Shown one piece after another: positions 1-4,948 of a stretch of DNA of 6,177 nt. A program made the position numbers and the translations under genes. The DNA comes from Methanothrix sp. (lineage in GTDB: Archaea > Halobacteriota > Methanosarcinia > Methanotrichales > Methanotrichaceae). The stretch's first letter is position 1. The number at the start of each line of letters is the position of its first letter. The notes under the pieces are model-generated. The model was not told the origin of the DNA. It saw only the letters and a list, made by a program, of their open reading frames with translations, and did no database searches. The DNA is taken from NCBI GenBank assembly GCA_028708055.1, contig JAQVZT010000158.1:1-6177 (forward strand), written 5' to 3'.

Positions 1-65
1 TCTTTGAAGGGACACTAGTCTTGTTCGGTGCAGAGCCCCATCACCTGATACTACCTATGTTCATC

Positions 66-77
66 TAATATATATTT
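66..77. promoter_or_regulatory. TATA-like box, orientation uncertain
   Basis: TAATATATATTT is the most TATA-like block in the left part of the window. On the minus strand it is preceded by an A-rich BRE-like stretch, so it may drive a gene leaving the window to the left. On the plus strand it would start a transcript near 97, giving mmp14 a leader of about 270 nt or a small RNA ending near the T-run at 276-281. The sequence does not decide between these. Confidence 0.3.
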
Positions 78-84
78 CTTTTGT

Positions 85-100
85 TATGATTACTATCATA
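85..100. repeat. 6-bp perfect inverted repeat (possible operator)
   Basis: TATGAT and ATCATA are perfect reverse complements separated by four bases (TACT). The element sits 8 bp from the TATA-like block, where a dimeric helix-turn-helix regulator could act. It is AT-rich, so a stable RNA hairpin is unlikely. A chance palindrome is possible at this length. Confidence 0.3.
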
Positions 101-327
101 GAATGCCGACGCATGAGTTCAGAAGGAATGGATCAGACAGGAAGAGTTGCCTAAAGGAGTAGAGAGGTGATCCGGGTAAAGGAGGGAGAGTAGAATAGTA
201 TTTGCCTCGGATCGCCATTCTTACCGTTCTTTTTCCAATAGATATAGACAATTGCGATAATCTATAGCGGACAAATTTTTTCGAGTACCATGCGCGAGCC
301 GAAAAAGCCCGTTCACTGCTATCCCAC

Positions 328-340
328 CCAAAGCTTTAAT
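328..340 (+). promoter_or_regulatory. Candidate BRE/TATA promoter of mmp14
   Basis: CCAAAG (328-333) followed by CTTTAAT (334-340) resembles an archaeal BRE plus TATA box. The TATA centre lies about 29 bp before the ATG at 366, the spacing expected if transcription starts at that ATG and the mRNA is leaderless. No equivalent box lies at the right distance from the alternative ATG at 342, and neither ATG has a Shine-Dalgarno sequence. Confidence 0.4.
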
Positions 341-365
341 CATGCCTGCCACTTCTCTTCCTACC

Positions 366-1886
366 ATGAATTTCGGTCGACTCTTCAGATCAAAACCCTC
401 GCCCCGAGTAGCCAGCAGCCCGCCATTCAATTATCTCGATCTCCGCCTCAAGCCCTTCTATATCGTCGCCTCGGTGGAGGTGGGAAATACCACCACCAAA
501 TGCGTTCTTACTGCCACTGACATGAACAACGGCAAGACCTACATCGTCGATAAGACTGTGAAGATGACCAGAGACGTGCGCGGGCCAAAGCCCGGAGAGG
601 ATGTCTTCGCCCATACGATAAACGGCACTCCCCTTACCAGAGAATCTATCGCGGAGCTGGTAAAAAATACTCTCATCGAGAGCCACGATAAGGCCCGCCT
701 GAATATCAAGACCGACCTGCACTTTGTGGTGCGCTCTACAGGCGTCGTAGCTGAGCTGGACTCGCCCGATCAGGTGGGCGCCTTCATCCAGGCGCTGGCC
801 CAGGGCTGCCTTGATGCCGGAGTGCCGCCCCGCCTCATGACCCCGGCGATGAGCATCCACAACATCCTGGAGAGGTTCAAGAACTACACCCTGATTGAGA
901 AGGTGATTTTCATGGGAGCCGTAGCATCCTGTTTTCCGCCGCAGGGCTCCACCGGCGTCGAGGTTGTTGCCAATGAGATGGAGGGGGAGCTTGCCACCGC
1001 CGGCATAAAAGAGGGCAGCCGCTGGACCGATGTGGACTTCCGAAATCCCTGTCTCTCCATGGACTTTGGCACCACCCTGGACGGAAGGGTGACAAGCGGC
1101 GATCTTCCCTATGCTTACACCATCGGCAATCTTCTCGGTCTGGCGGGAGCCATTCCCGATGCCGTCGTCCAGGGAACGGGATTGGTCGACAAGAAGACGG
1201 GAGCGACTCTGGATATCTTTAACGGCAACACCAAGCCTGACTACGGCAAAGAGGCGCAGCAGTACGCCGATCAGATCGATGAGCTGGTAAGAATTGAAAA
1301 GGTTCCGGCCAGCCGCACCAAATATGGCTTAGTGCCGGTCTGCCCGGATGCCGCTGCCCAAAATAATGTGGTGCTCATCGGCTGCGATGTAGGTGTGAAT
1401 GGCAGCGACCTACCCAAGCTCGCTAAGATCGGAGAGGACATTTACAGATCAAAGAACCTCAAGATTCTGTTTGGCGCTCTGGATATTACCATGGCTCACA
1501 CTGCTCGCAGGCTGGTGCAGGTGGGAGTCGAGGAGGGAGTGGTGAGCAAGGACACGGCTCTAGGAGTTACTGGAAGGGCGGGAATCAGCGGCGGCAAGCC
1601 TTCGCTGATCCTGGAGGAGATAGAGAAGCTGGGGCTTTATGAAAAGGTCGAGAGGAATGTGGTCTTCGTGGATGACGGCCTTGCGCGAGGAGCTGCGGTC
1701 ATGGCCAGGTGCATGAACTCCATGGGAACACCCAAAAATCCGCTGGGCGGCCTTCGAGGCGGAAAATGCATTCTCAAGCAGAGGATGGACTTCGAATCGA
1801 GCAAGAGCAACGCTGCCGTCCCCCAGATGGCAAAGCCAGACAAGGAGACCAAGGACTATTTCACTGGAGGGCATAAGAGAGCTTAG
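366..1886 (+). CDS. mmp14: Methanogenesis marker protein 14 (Mmp14)
   Basis: The 506-residue product matches the methanogenesis marker 14 family, found only in methanogens and without an assigned reaction. Three stretches resemble the nucleotide-binding motifs of the ASKHA (actin/HSP70/sugar kinase) fold. VEVGNTTTKCVL (37-48) resembles phosphate-1, SMDFGTTLDGRVT (231-243) resembles phosphate-2, and VFVDDGLARGAAVMA (433-447) resembles the adenosine motif. An ATP-driven reactivase or chaperone role is therefore inferred, not shown. The protein appears soluble, with no signal peptide or membrane segment. The C-terminal tail after about residue 465 is charged and probably flexible. The frame also opens 24 nt earlier at ATG 342 (514 residues). 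The start at 366 is preferred because MNFGRLF looks like a natural N-terminus and a TATA-like box sits at leaderless spacing. The downstream primase-like gene begins 4 nt after the TAG stop, so the two are probably co-transcribed. Confidence 0.9.
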   Translation: MNFGRLFRSKPSPRVASSPPFNYLDLRLKPFYIVASVEVGNTTTKCVLTATDMNNGKTYIVDKTVKMTRDVRGPKPGEDVFAHTINGTPLTRESIAELVKNTLIESHDKARLNIKTDLHFVVRSTGVVAELDSPDQVGAFIQALAQGCLDAGVPPRLMTPAMSIHNILERFKNYTLIEKVIFMGAVASCFPPQGSTGVEVVANEMEGELATAGIKEGSRWTDVDFRNPCLSMDFGTTLDGRVTSGDLPYAYTIGNLLGLAGAIPDAVVQGTGLVDKKTGATLDIFNGNTKPDYGKEAQQYADQIDELVRIEKVPASRTKYGLVPVCPDAAAQNNVVLIGCDVGVNGSDLPKLAKIGEDIYRSKNLKILFGALDITMAHTARRLVQVGVEEGVVSKDTALGVTGRAGISGGKPSLILEEIEKLGLYEKVERNVVFVDDGLARGAAVMARCMNSMGTPKNPLGGLRGGKCILKQRMDFESSKSNAAVPQMAKPDKETKDYFTGGHKRA

Positions 1887-1890
1887 GAGA

Positions 1891-2631
1891 ATGCCTGCCA
1901 ATAGCCGCCGCCTTCAGCCTGCCGAGGGTAAGGAACTGCCCGTCTCCATTCTGAGCATAACCGCCTGGGAGGAGATGCTCTGGACCGCGATGGAGACCGT
2001 GCCGGAGCAGGCTTTTCCGCCCTGCATCAAGGGCATAGTCTCCAGAGGGGAAGGGGCAGACGAGGCGGGCGAAGCGAAAGGCAGGTACAGAACCGCCGCC
2101 ATCCTGGCAGCTTTTCTGGGGCAGACAGGATACAGTCGCGAAGAAGCAAAAAGGATCTGGTCTGGCGCGGCTGCTGTGGAAGAGCAGATCTTTGATAAGT
2201 GGTTTTTGAAGATGAACTGCCCCGGATGCAGGGCTATGAAGCGGCAGAGCAAAGGCTATCCGGATCTGGGAGTGGCTGACATTGGCCTGTGCCGGCCGGA
2301 TGAGAGCTGCCCGAAGTTCGCAAGCCCAGTGGAGTATGCTTGCGGCATCGGCGGAAAAGAGGGAGGCGAAGAGAAGGAAGCGGGCAGCCTCCTGCGTATA
2401 AAAACCCAGTATCGGGTCAGGGCATTTGACTGGTCGACCGGCAGAGAGGGCGAGATCGAGCTGAACCAGAAGGAAAAAGAGGCTTTGCAGGCCCTGCTTG
2501 AAGAGAAGTCCGGGCAGAAGGATAAGGTGATCGTCTACACTAGAACGAAGGTGAGAGGCAGGCTCAGGCCAAAATTCTTCCTGCGGGACTGGGAAGGCCC
2601 GCGCCGGCAGATGCTGTCGGACATCTTGTGA
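1891..2631 (+). CDS. Stand-alone PriL-like Fe-S domain protein
   Basis: This 246-residue protein resembles the Fe-S C-terminal domain of DNA primase large subunit (PriL/PRIM2). FPPCIKG (42-48) matches the FPPC entry of that domain. GRYRTAAILAAFLGQTGYSR (64-83) and the following EEAKRIW match the helical segment with its conserved G-R and F-L-G-G pattern. C113 in CRAMK, C134 in GLC and C140 in ESC fall in the order of the remaining cluster cysteines. C45, C113, C134 and C140 are thus the predicted [4Fe-4S] ligands; C110 forms an extra CPGC and C151 is also spare. The N-terminal domain that binds PriS is absent; instead a charged linker (154-165) leads to a basic tail (about 168-246). A nucleic-acid-binding or redox role is inferred; the true function is unknown. 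It starts 4 nt after mmp14, and the GGAG at 1886-1889 is almost adjacent to the ATG, suggesting translational coupling. ATG 1978 is an alternative start that keeps all four cysteines. Confidence 0.75.
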   Translation: MPANSRRLQPAEGKELPVSILSITAWEEMLWTAMETVPEQAFPPCIKGIVSRGEGADEAGEAKGRYRTAAILAAFLGQTGYSREEAKRIWSGAAAVEEQIFDKWFLKMNCPGCRAMKRQSKGYPDLGVADIGLCRPDESCPKFASPVEYACGIGGKEGGEEKEAGSLLRIKTQYRVRAFDWSTGREGEIELNQKEKEALQALLEEKSGQKDKVIVYTRTKVRGRLRPKFFLRDWEGPRRQMLSDIL

Positions 2632-2634
2632 GGG

Positions 2635-2650
2635 TGATAGCCAGCTATCA
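2635..2650 (+). repeat. Hairpin just after the mmp14/PriL-like unit
   Basis: TGATAGC (2635-2641) and GCTATCA (2644-2650) are perfect reverse complements around two bases, equivalent to a 6-bp stem with a CCAG tetraloop. It begins three bases after the stop codon of the PriL-like gene. There is no T-run directly behind it, so it is more likely an mRNA 3'-end or processing structure than an intrinsic terminator by itself. Confidence 0.35.
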
Positions 2651-2711
2651 GCCGCCAGGGACGATTTGGTGGTTGGCAAGTTAAGATTGAGTGGTGCGGG
2701 CACTTATTGCA

Positions 2712-2717
2712 TTTTTT
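2712..2717 (+). terminator. Oligo-T terminator candidate
   Basis: Six consecutive T, followed by a second T-triplet cluster (TGTTTCC), lie about 80 nt after the stop of the PriL-like gene. Archaeal RNA polymerase commonly terminates at such T-runs without a strong hairpin. The position at the end of a plus-strand unit facing a convergent gene fits. Confidence 0.45.
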
Positions 2718-2811
2718 GACTGTTTCCAGTGACCGCTTGGGTGGAGCCCGTATCTCGCACTAATGATCTGAATGCTTCCTGATTTTCCCAGCTTCTATGG
2801 ATAACCTGAAT

Positions 2812-2873
2812 ACAATAGTGAAAAGAACCATCCAAATTTGGAAGAGAATAACGATTGTACTTTTCATTATAGT
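2812..2873. repeat. Imperfect 21-bp inverted repeat with nested palindrome
   Basis: Arms at 2812-2832 and 2853-2873 are complementary at 17 of 21 positions by hand comparison, with a continuous core of GTGAAAAG pairing against CTTTTCAT (one G-T wobble). The 20-base middle begins with part of the perfect palindrome TCCAAATTTGGA (2831-2842). It could be a decayed miniature element, a regulator site or an RNA hairpin. I see no target-site duplication, so the mobile-element reading is weak. Confidence 0.45.
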
Positions 2874-2980
2874 GCTATTGCCAGCCCTGTAAGCAATTTG
2901 ATGGGGCCCCGCGCGAGAAAAGGCACGCACCGCCGGGCTCAAATGAGGCGCTCGCTCGCATTCAGGACCCGGCTGGCCTT

Positions 2981-3014
2981 AAAACAAGAATTTAGCGGGC
3001 CGGATTGATCCCGC
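2981..3014 (-). terminator. Candidate terminator of the aminotransferase gene
   Basis: Read on the minus strand, a GC-rich stem (CCCGC at 3010-3014 pairing with GCGGG at 2995-2999 in plus-strand terms) begins just past the aminotransferase stop. It is followed by a T-rich tract (plus-strand AAAACAAGAATTT at 2981-2993). The stem is only 5 bp with a 10-base loop, so the T-rich tract may be the main signal. Confidence 0.45.
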
Positions 3015-3018
3015 CGAA

Positions 3019-4191
3019 TCAGAAGACTCCTTTCTTAGCTTTGCTTCTCAGGGTGGAGAGCTTTTGCAGGGCGTCTTCCAGAGTATCCTGCTTTTTGGCG
3101 AAGTGGAAGCGAACCAGATTCTTTACATCCTCCCGGAAGAAGCTTGATCCGGGAACTGCTGCCACCCCGACCTCTTTTGCCATCCATTCGCAGAAGACGG
3201 TATCATCCGGACAGCCGAATTCGGATATGTCCATCATCACATAATAGGCTCCCTGAGGATGAGTGTAGATGAGGCCTTCCTCATCCAATCCCTTTGTGAA
3301 ATAGTCTCTCTTAAGAGTGTACGTCTCACGCAGCTCTTCATAATATTCATCAGGAAAACCAAGTGCAGTGACCGTGGCCTCTTGCAGAGGTGCGGGAGCG
3401 CCAACCGTCAGGAAATCGTGCACCTTTCTTGCGCCATCGATTATGGCCGGAGGGGCAATCAAGTACCCCAGCCTCCAGCCGGTGATGGAATAGGTCTTTG
3501 ACAGAGAGCTGCAGGATATGGTCCTCTCGAACATTCCTGGCAAAGATGCAAAATAGATATGCCGGTATGGCTTGTAGACGATATGCTCGTAAACCTCATC
3601 GGTTATTACGAATACATCATACCTCTCTGCCAGCTCGGCTATGAACTGCAGTTCCTCCAGAGTGAAGACCTTTCCAGTGGGATTTGAGGGATTGCAGAGA
3701 ATCAGTGCCTTGGGCCTCTGCTCGAAAGCCGCAGTCAGCTCCTTTTCATCGAATGAGAAATCGGGAGGATGGAGCGGTACAAAGATGGGCTCAGCTCCGG
3801 AGAGTATTGCATCGGCGCCATAATTTTCATAAAACGGCGAAAAGACGATGACCCTGTCGCCGGGATTGCAGACGGTCATCATTGCGGACATCATGGCCTC
3901 AGTGCTCCCGCAGGTGACAACGATCTCCCTCTCCGGGTCGATGGGCCTGCCCATAAACCGGGTCTGCTTCCTGGCAAGAGCTTCCCGGAAGTTCTGCGCC
4001 CCCCAGGTTATTGCATACTGGTGCGGCCCATTTCTGGCCCCGTCTTCCAGGGCACGCAAAAGCGGCTCGGGCGGCTGGAAGTCGGGAAATCCCTGAGAGA
4101 GGTTCACAGCTCCGCAGGCGTTGGCAATTCTCGTCATCTTGCGGATGACCGATTCTGTAAAGTGCTCCAAGCGGCGGCTAGTTGTCGGCAT
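3019..4191 (-). CDS. PLP-dependent class I/II aminotransferase
   Basis: The 390-residue protein is a complete fold-type I aminotransferase, of normal length for the family. NLSQGFPDFQPP (30-41) is the N-terminal substrate-site motif typical of methionine/kynurenine/glutamine transaminases such as E. coli YbdL. NPSNPTG (167-173) supplies the pyridine-side Asn170. DEVYEH (198-203) holds Asp198, which pairs with the PLP ring nitrogen, and Tyr201. SLSKTYSITGWRLGY (229-243) contains the Schiff-base Lys232 and phosphate-binding Arg240. RFHFAKK (361-367) carries the substrate-carboxylate arginine, Arg361. It should move an amino group between an amino acid and a 2-oxo acid in the cytoplasm; the substrate (methionine, aromatic, glutamine or aspartate) cannot be fixed from motifs alone. 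The ATG at 4191 has a GAGGT ribosome site upstream. The gene is divergent from the PNPOx-like gene and convergent with the mmp14 unit, so it is probably monocistronic. Confidence 0.93.
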   Translation of the reverse strand: MPTTSRRLEHFTESVIRKMTRIANACGAVNLSQGFPDFQPPEPLLRALEDGARNGPHQYAITWGAQNFREALARKQTRFMGRPIDPEREIVVTCGSTEAMMSAMMTVCNPGDRVIVFSPFYENYGADAILSGAEPIFVPLHPPDFSFDEKELTAAFEQRPKALILCNPSNPTGKVFTLEELQFIAELAERYDVFVITDEVYEHIVYKPYRHIYFASLPGMFERTISCSSLSKTYSITGWRLGYLIAPPAIIDGARKVHDFLTVGAPAPLQEATVTALGFPDEYYEELRETYTLKRDYFTKGLDEEGLIYTHPQGAYYVMMDISEFGCPDDTVFCEWMAKEVGVAAVPGSSFFREDVKNLVRFHFAKKQDTLEDALQKLSTLRSKAKKGVF

Positions 4192-4201
4192 AATGCAATT
4201 G

Positions 4202-4207
4202 ACCTCT
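4202..4207 (-). promoter_or_regulatory. Ribosome binding site of the aminotransferase gene
   Basis: On the minus strand AGAGGT ends 10 bases before the ATG at 4191, complementary to the 16S rRNA 3' end. It is the clearest Shine-Dalgarno site in the window and supports this start; most other genes here lack one. Confidence 0.55.
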
Positions 4208-4233
4208 GAGGCATTAGAAACCCGGCAAGTTCT

Positions 4234-4243
4234 AGATTAATCT
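4234..4243. promoter_or_regulatory. AT-rich palindrome, possible minus-strand TATA/operator
   Basis: AGATTAATCT is a perfect 10-bp palindrome. On the minus strand it lies about 45-50 bp before the aminotransferase ATG, so it could serve as the TATA region for an mRNA with a leader of about 20 nt containing the Shine-Dalgarno site. Its symmetry would also suit a regulator that blocks the promoter. The assignment is tentative. Confidence 0.35.
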
Positions 4244-4251
4244 GTGGGTCT

Positions 4252-4281
4252 GGCTCTGCGATAAAGCAATTGCGCAGAGCC
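4252..4281. repeat. Perfect 9-bp inverted repeat in the divergent spacer
   Basis: GGCTCTGCG (4252-4260) and CGCAGAGCC (4273-4281) are exact reverse complements around 12 bases that include the palindrome GCAATTGC (4266-4273, sharing one base with the right arm). It lies between two divergent promoters and outside both coding regions, which suits a shared operator. It is not followed by a T-run in either direction, so a terminator is unlikely. Confidence 0.6.
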
Positions 4282-4308
4282 GCCGCCAATCGCAGATGCC
4301 CTGAAATC

Positions 4309-4338
4309 ATTGATCAGCATCCAATTGATCCACATCCA
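4309..4338. repeat. Tandem 15-bp direct repeat
   Basis: ATTGATCAGCATCCA (4309-4323) is followed at once by ATTGATCCACATCCA (4324-4338), identical at 13 of 15 positions. It ends about 23 bp before the BRE-like element of the PNPOx-like gene, a position where archaeal activators bind. It is not in a coding region. Confidence 0.55.
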
Positions 4339-4360
4339 AATTAAATGGTTGCGCCATTGC

Positions 4361-4378
4361 GGAAAGTTCTAAATAATA
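4361..4378 (+). promoter_or_regulatory. BRE/TATA promoter of the PNPOx-like gene
   Basis: GGAAAG (4361-4366) followed by TCTAAATAATA (4368-4378) resembles an archaeal BRE plus TATA box. Transcription would begin around 4400, leaving a leader of roughly 10 nt or less before the ATG at 4409. This agrees with the lack of a Shine-Dalgarno sequence. A weaker AT block at 4337-4346 is an alternative. Confidence 0.5.
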
Positions 4379-4408
4379 ACAGCAAAGAAAAGTCGAGCAC
4401 GATCTGAA

Positions 4409-4846
4409 ATGGACTATAACGATTGCCTTAGATTCGCCAATGATAACCCGGTGAGCTTCATAGCCACAATGGACGGAAATGCCCCCAGGGTACGGGCTTT
4501 CTTGATGTGGTTTGCCGACGAAAGCGGCTTTTACTTTCACACCTCAGCGGCAAAGAACGTCAGTAAGCAGCTAAAGAACAACCCCAATATAGAGGTATGC
4601 TTCTATCATGCCGGCGGAGACATCATGGCTAAGAACATGATGCGGGTCGCCGGAAAAGCGGAGTTTGTGGACGATGCCCACCTCAAAGCCCGGCTACTGG
4701 AGGAGAGGCCGTTTCTCAAAGCCATCGTAAAAGGTCCAAACGACCCGATGCTCGCCATATTCCGCATTCATGAGGGCGAAGCGCATTTCTGGAGCATGGC
4801 CGACAATTTGAGCGAAGCAGATATTCCCAGGATAAAATTCGGCTGA
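4409..4846 (+). CDS. PNPOx-like flavin-binding protein
   Basis: The 145-residue protein has the split-barrel pattern of the pyridoxamine 5'-phosphate oxidase-like family, whose members usually bind FMN (some F420 or heme) as dimers. PRVRAF (26-31) is the second strand with the typical R-x-R/F pattern. FYFHTSAAKNVSKQLKNNPN (41-60) is the conserved strand-turn-helix with Thr45, Lys49 and Lys53, normally contacting the flavin phosphate. IEVCFY (61-66) continues the barrel, and GKAEFVDD (82-89) is the next typical strand. The length fits small family members, and no signal peptide or membrane segment is present. The substrate is unknown; family resemblance does not mean that it oxidises pyridoxamine phosphate. 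The start is set by the first Met, a nearby TATA-like box and a very short leader. It begins a possible three-gene plus-strand unit; the next gene starts about 100 nt later with no T-run between. Confidence 0.85.
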   Translation: MDYNDCLRFANDNPVSFIATMDGNAPRVRAFLMWFADESGFYFHTSAAKNVSKQLKNNPNIEVCFYHAGGDIMAKNMMRVAGKAEFVDDAHLKARLLEERPFLKAIVKGPNDPMLAIFRIHEGEAHFWSMADNLSEADIPRIKFG

Positions 4847-4948
4847 AATGGTCAACGTATGAGATAAGGCTTAGATGAAATAGAATTTGGCTTGGGATCG
4901 GATTCGGATTGGAATAGAATTCGAATGAGATGGAGATTTGCTAAAAAT
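4847..4948. other. Low-complexity spacer between PNPOx-like and YkgJ-like genes
   Basis: The 102-bp spacer is repetitive and G/A/T-rich. CGGATT is tandemly duplicated at 4899-4910, and the overlapping palindromes GAATTC (4917-4922) and ATTCGAAT (4919-4926) follow. It shares the CTGAAATGG word (starting at 4843) with other spacers here. No T-run terminator and no strong TATA box are present, so read-through from the upstream gene is likely. Confidence 0.4.

Larger units (their letters stand above)
1..365. other. Non-coding region upstream of mmp14
   Basis: No convincing gene was found on either strand; the short frames here have no family resemblance and no start context. The stretch contains an AT-rich TATA-like block at 66-77 and a 6-bp inverted repeat at 85-100. 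A purine-rich tract runs at about 130-196 and includes GAGGTGATC at 164-172, complementary to the archaeal 16S rRNA 3' end but not followed by a usable ORF. A run of six T lies at 276-281, and the mmp14 promoter candidate is at 328-340. Frame 3 is open from the window edge to a TAA at 66-68, so the tail of an upstream plus-strand gene cannot be excluded. Confidence 0.6.
2632..3018. other. Convergent intergenic region, no firm gene
   Basis: This 387-bp spacer lies between two converging genes. It is AT-rich from about 2700 to 2880 and turns GC-rich from about 2900 (including the palindrome GGGGCCCC at 2903-2910) to 3018. It holds a hairpin, an oligo-T run, an imperfect inverted repeat and a probable minus-strand terminator, each listed separately. 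I looked for a tRNA in the GC-rich part and found no cloverleaf. One minus-strand frame (2760-2867, 35 codons) would encode a hydrophobic peptide but has no start signals. Confidence 0.6.

Noticed and set aside
202..267. Short TTG-started frame (21 codons) behind the purine-rich tract upstream of mmp14
   Set aside because: It is too short, uses a weak start codon, and shows no resemblance to known peptides.
390..860. Minus-strand 156-codon open frame inside mmp14
   Set aside because: It is antisense to a well-recognised family protein, with no start signal and no family resemblance.
1861..2703. Minus-strand 280-codon open frame antisense to the PriL-like gene, longer than that gene
   Set aside because: Its translation has no recognisable domain and is rich in Ser/Pro/Leu as antisense frames of GC-rich genes usually are. 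It overlaps the end of mmp14, and the plus strand has clear PriL-type cysteine motifs.
2900..2980. Possible tRNA in the GC-rich part of the convergent spacer
   Set aside because: A CTCAAAT-like loop is present but the flanking bases do not pair into a T-arm and no acceptor or anticodon stem can be built.
3769..4209. Plus-strand 146-codon open frame inside the aminotransferase
   Set aside because: It is antisense to a complete enzyme with all catalytic residues. The translation is low in conserved motifs.
4892..4948. TTG-initiated N-terminal extension of the YkgJ-like protein
   Set aside because: The extra 19 residues derive from a repetitive spacer (CGGATT repeats), there is no ribosome site, and family members normally begin close to the first cysteine motif.
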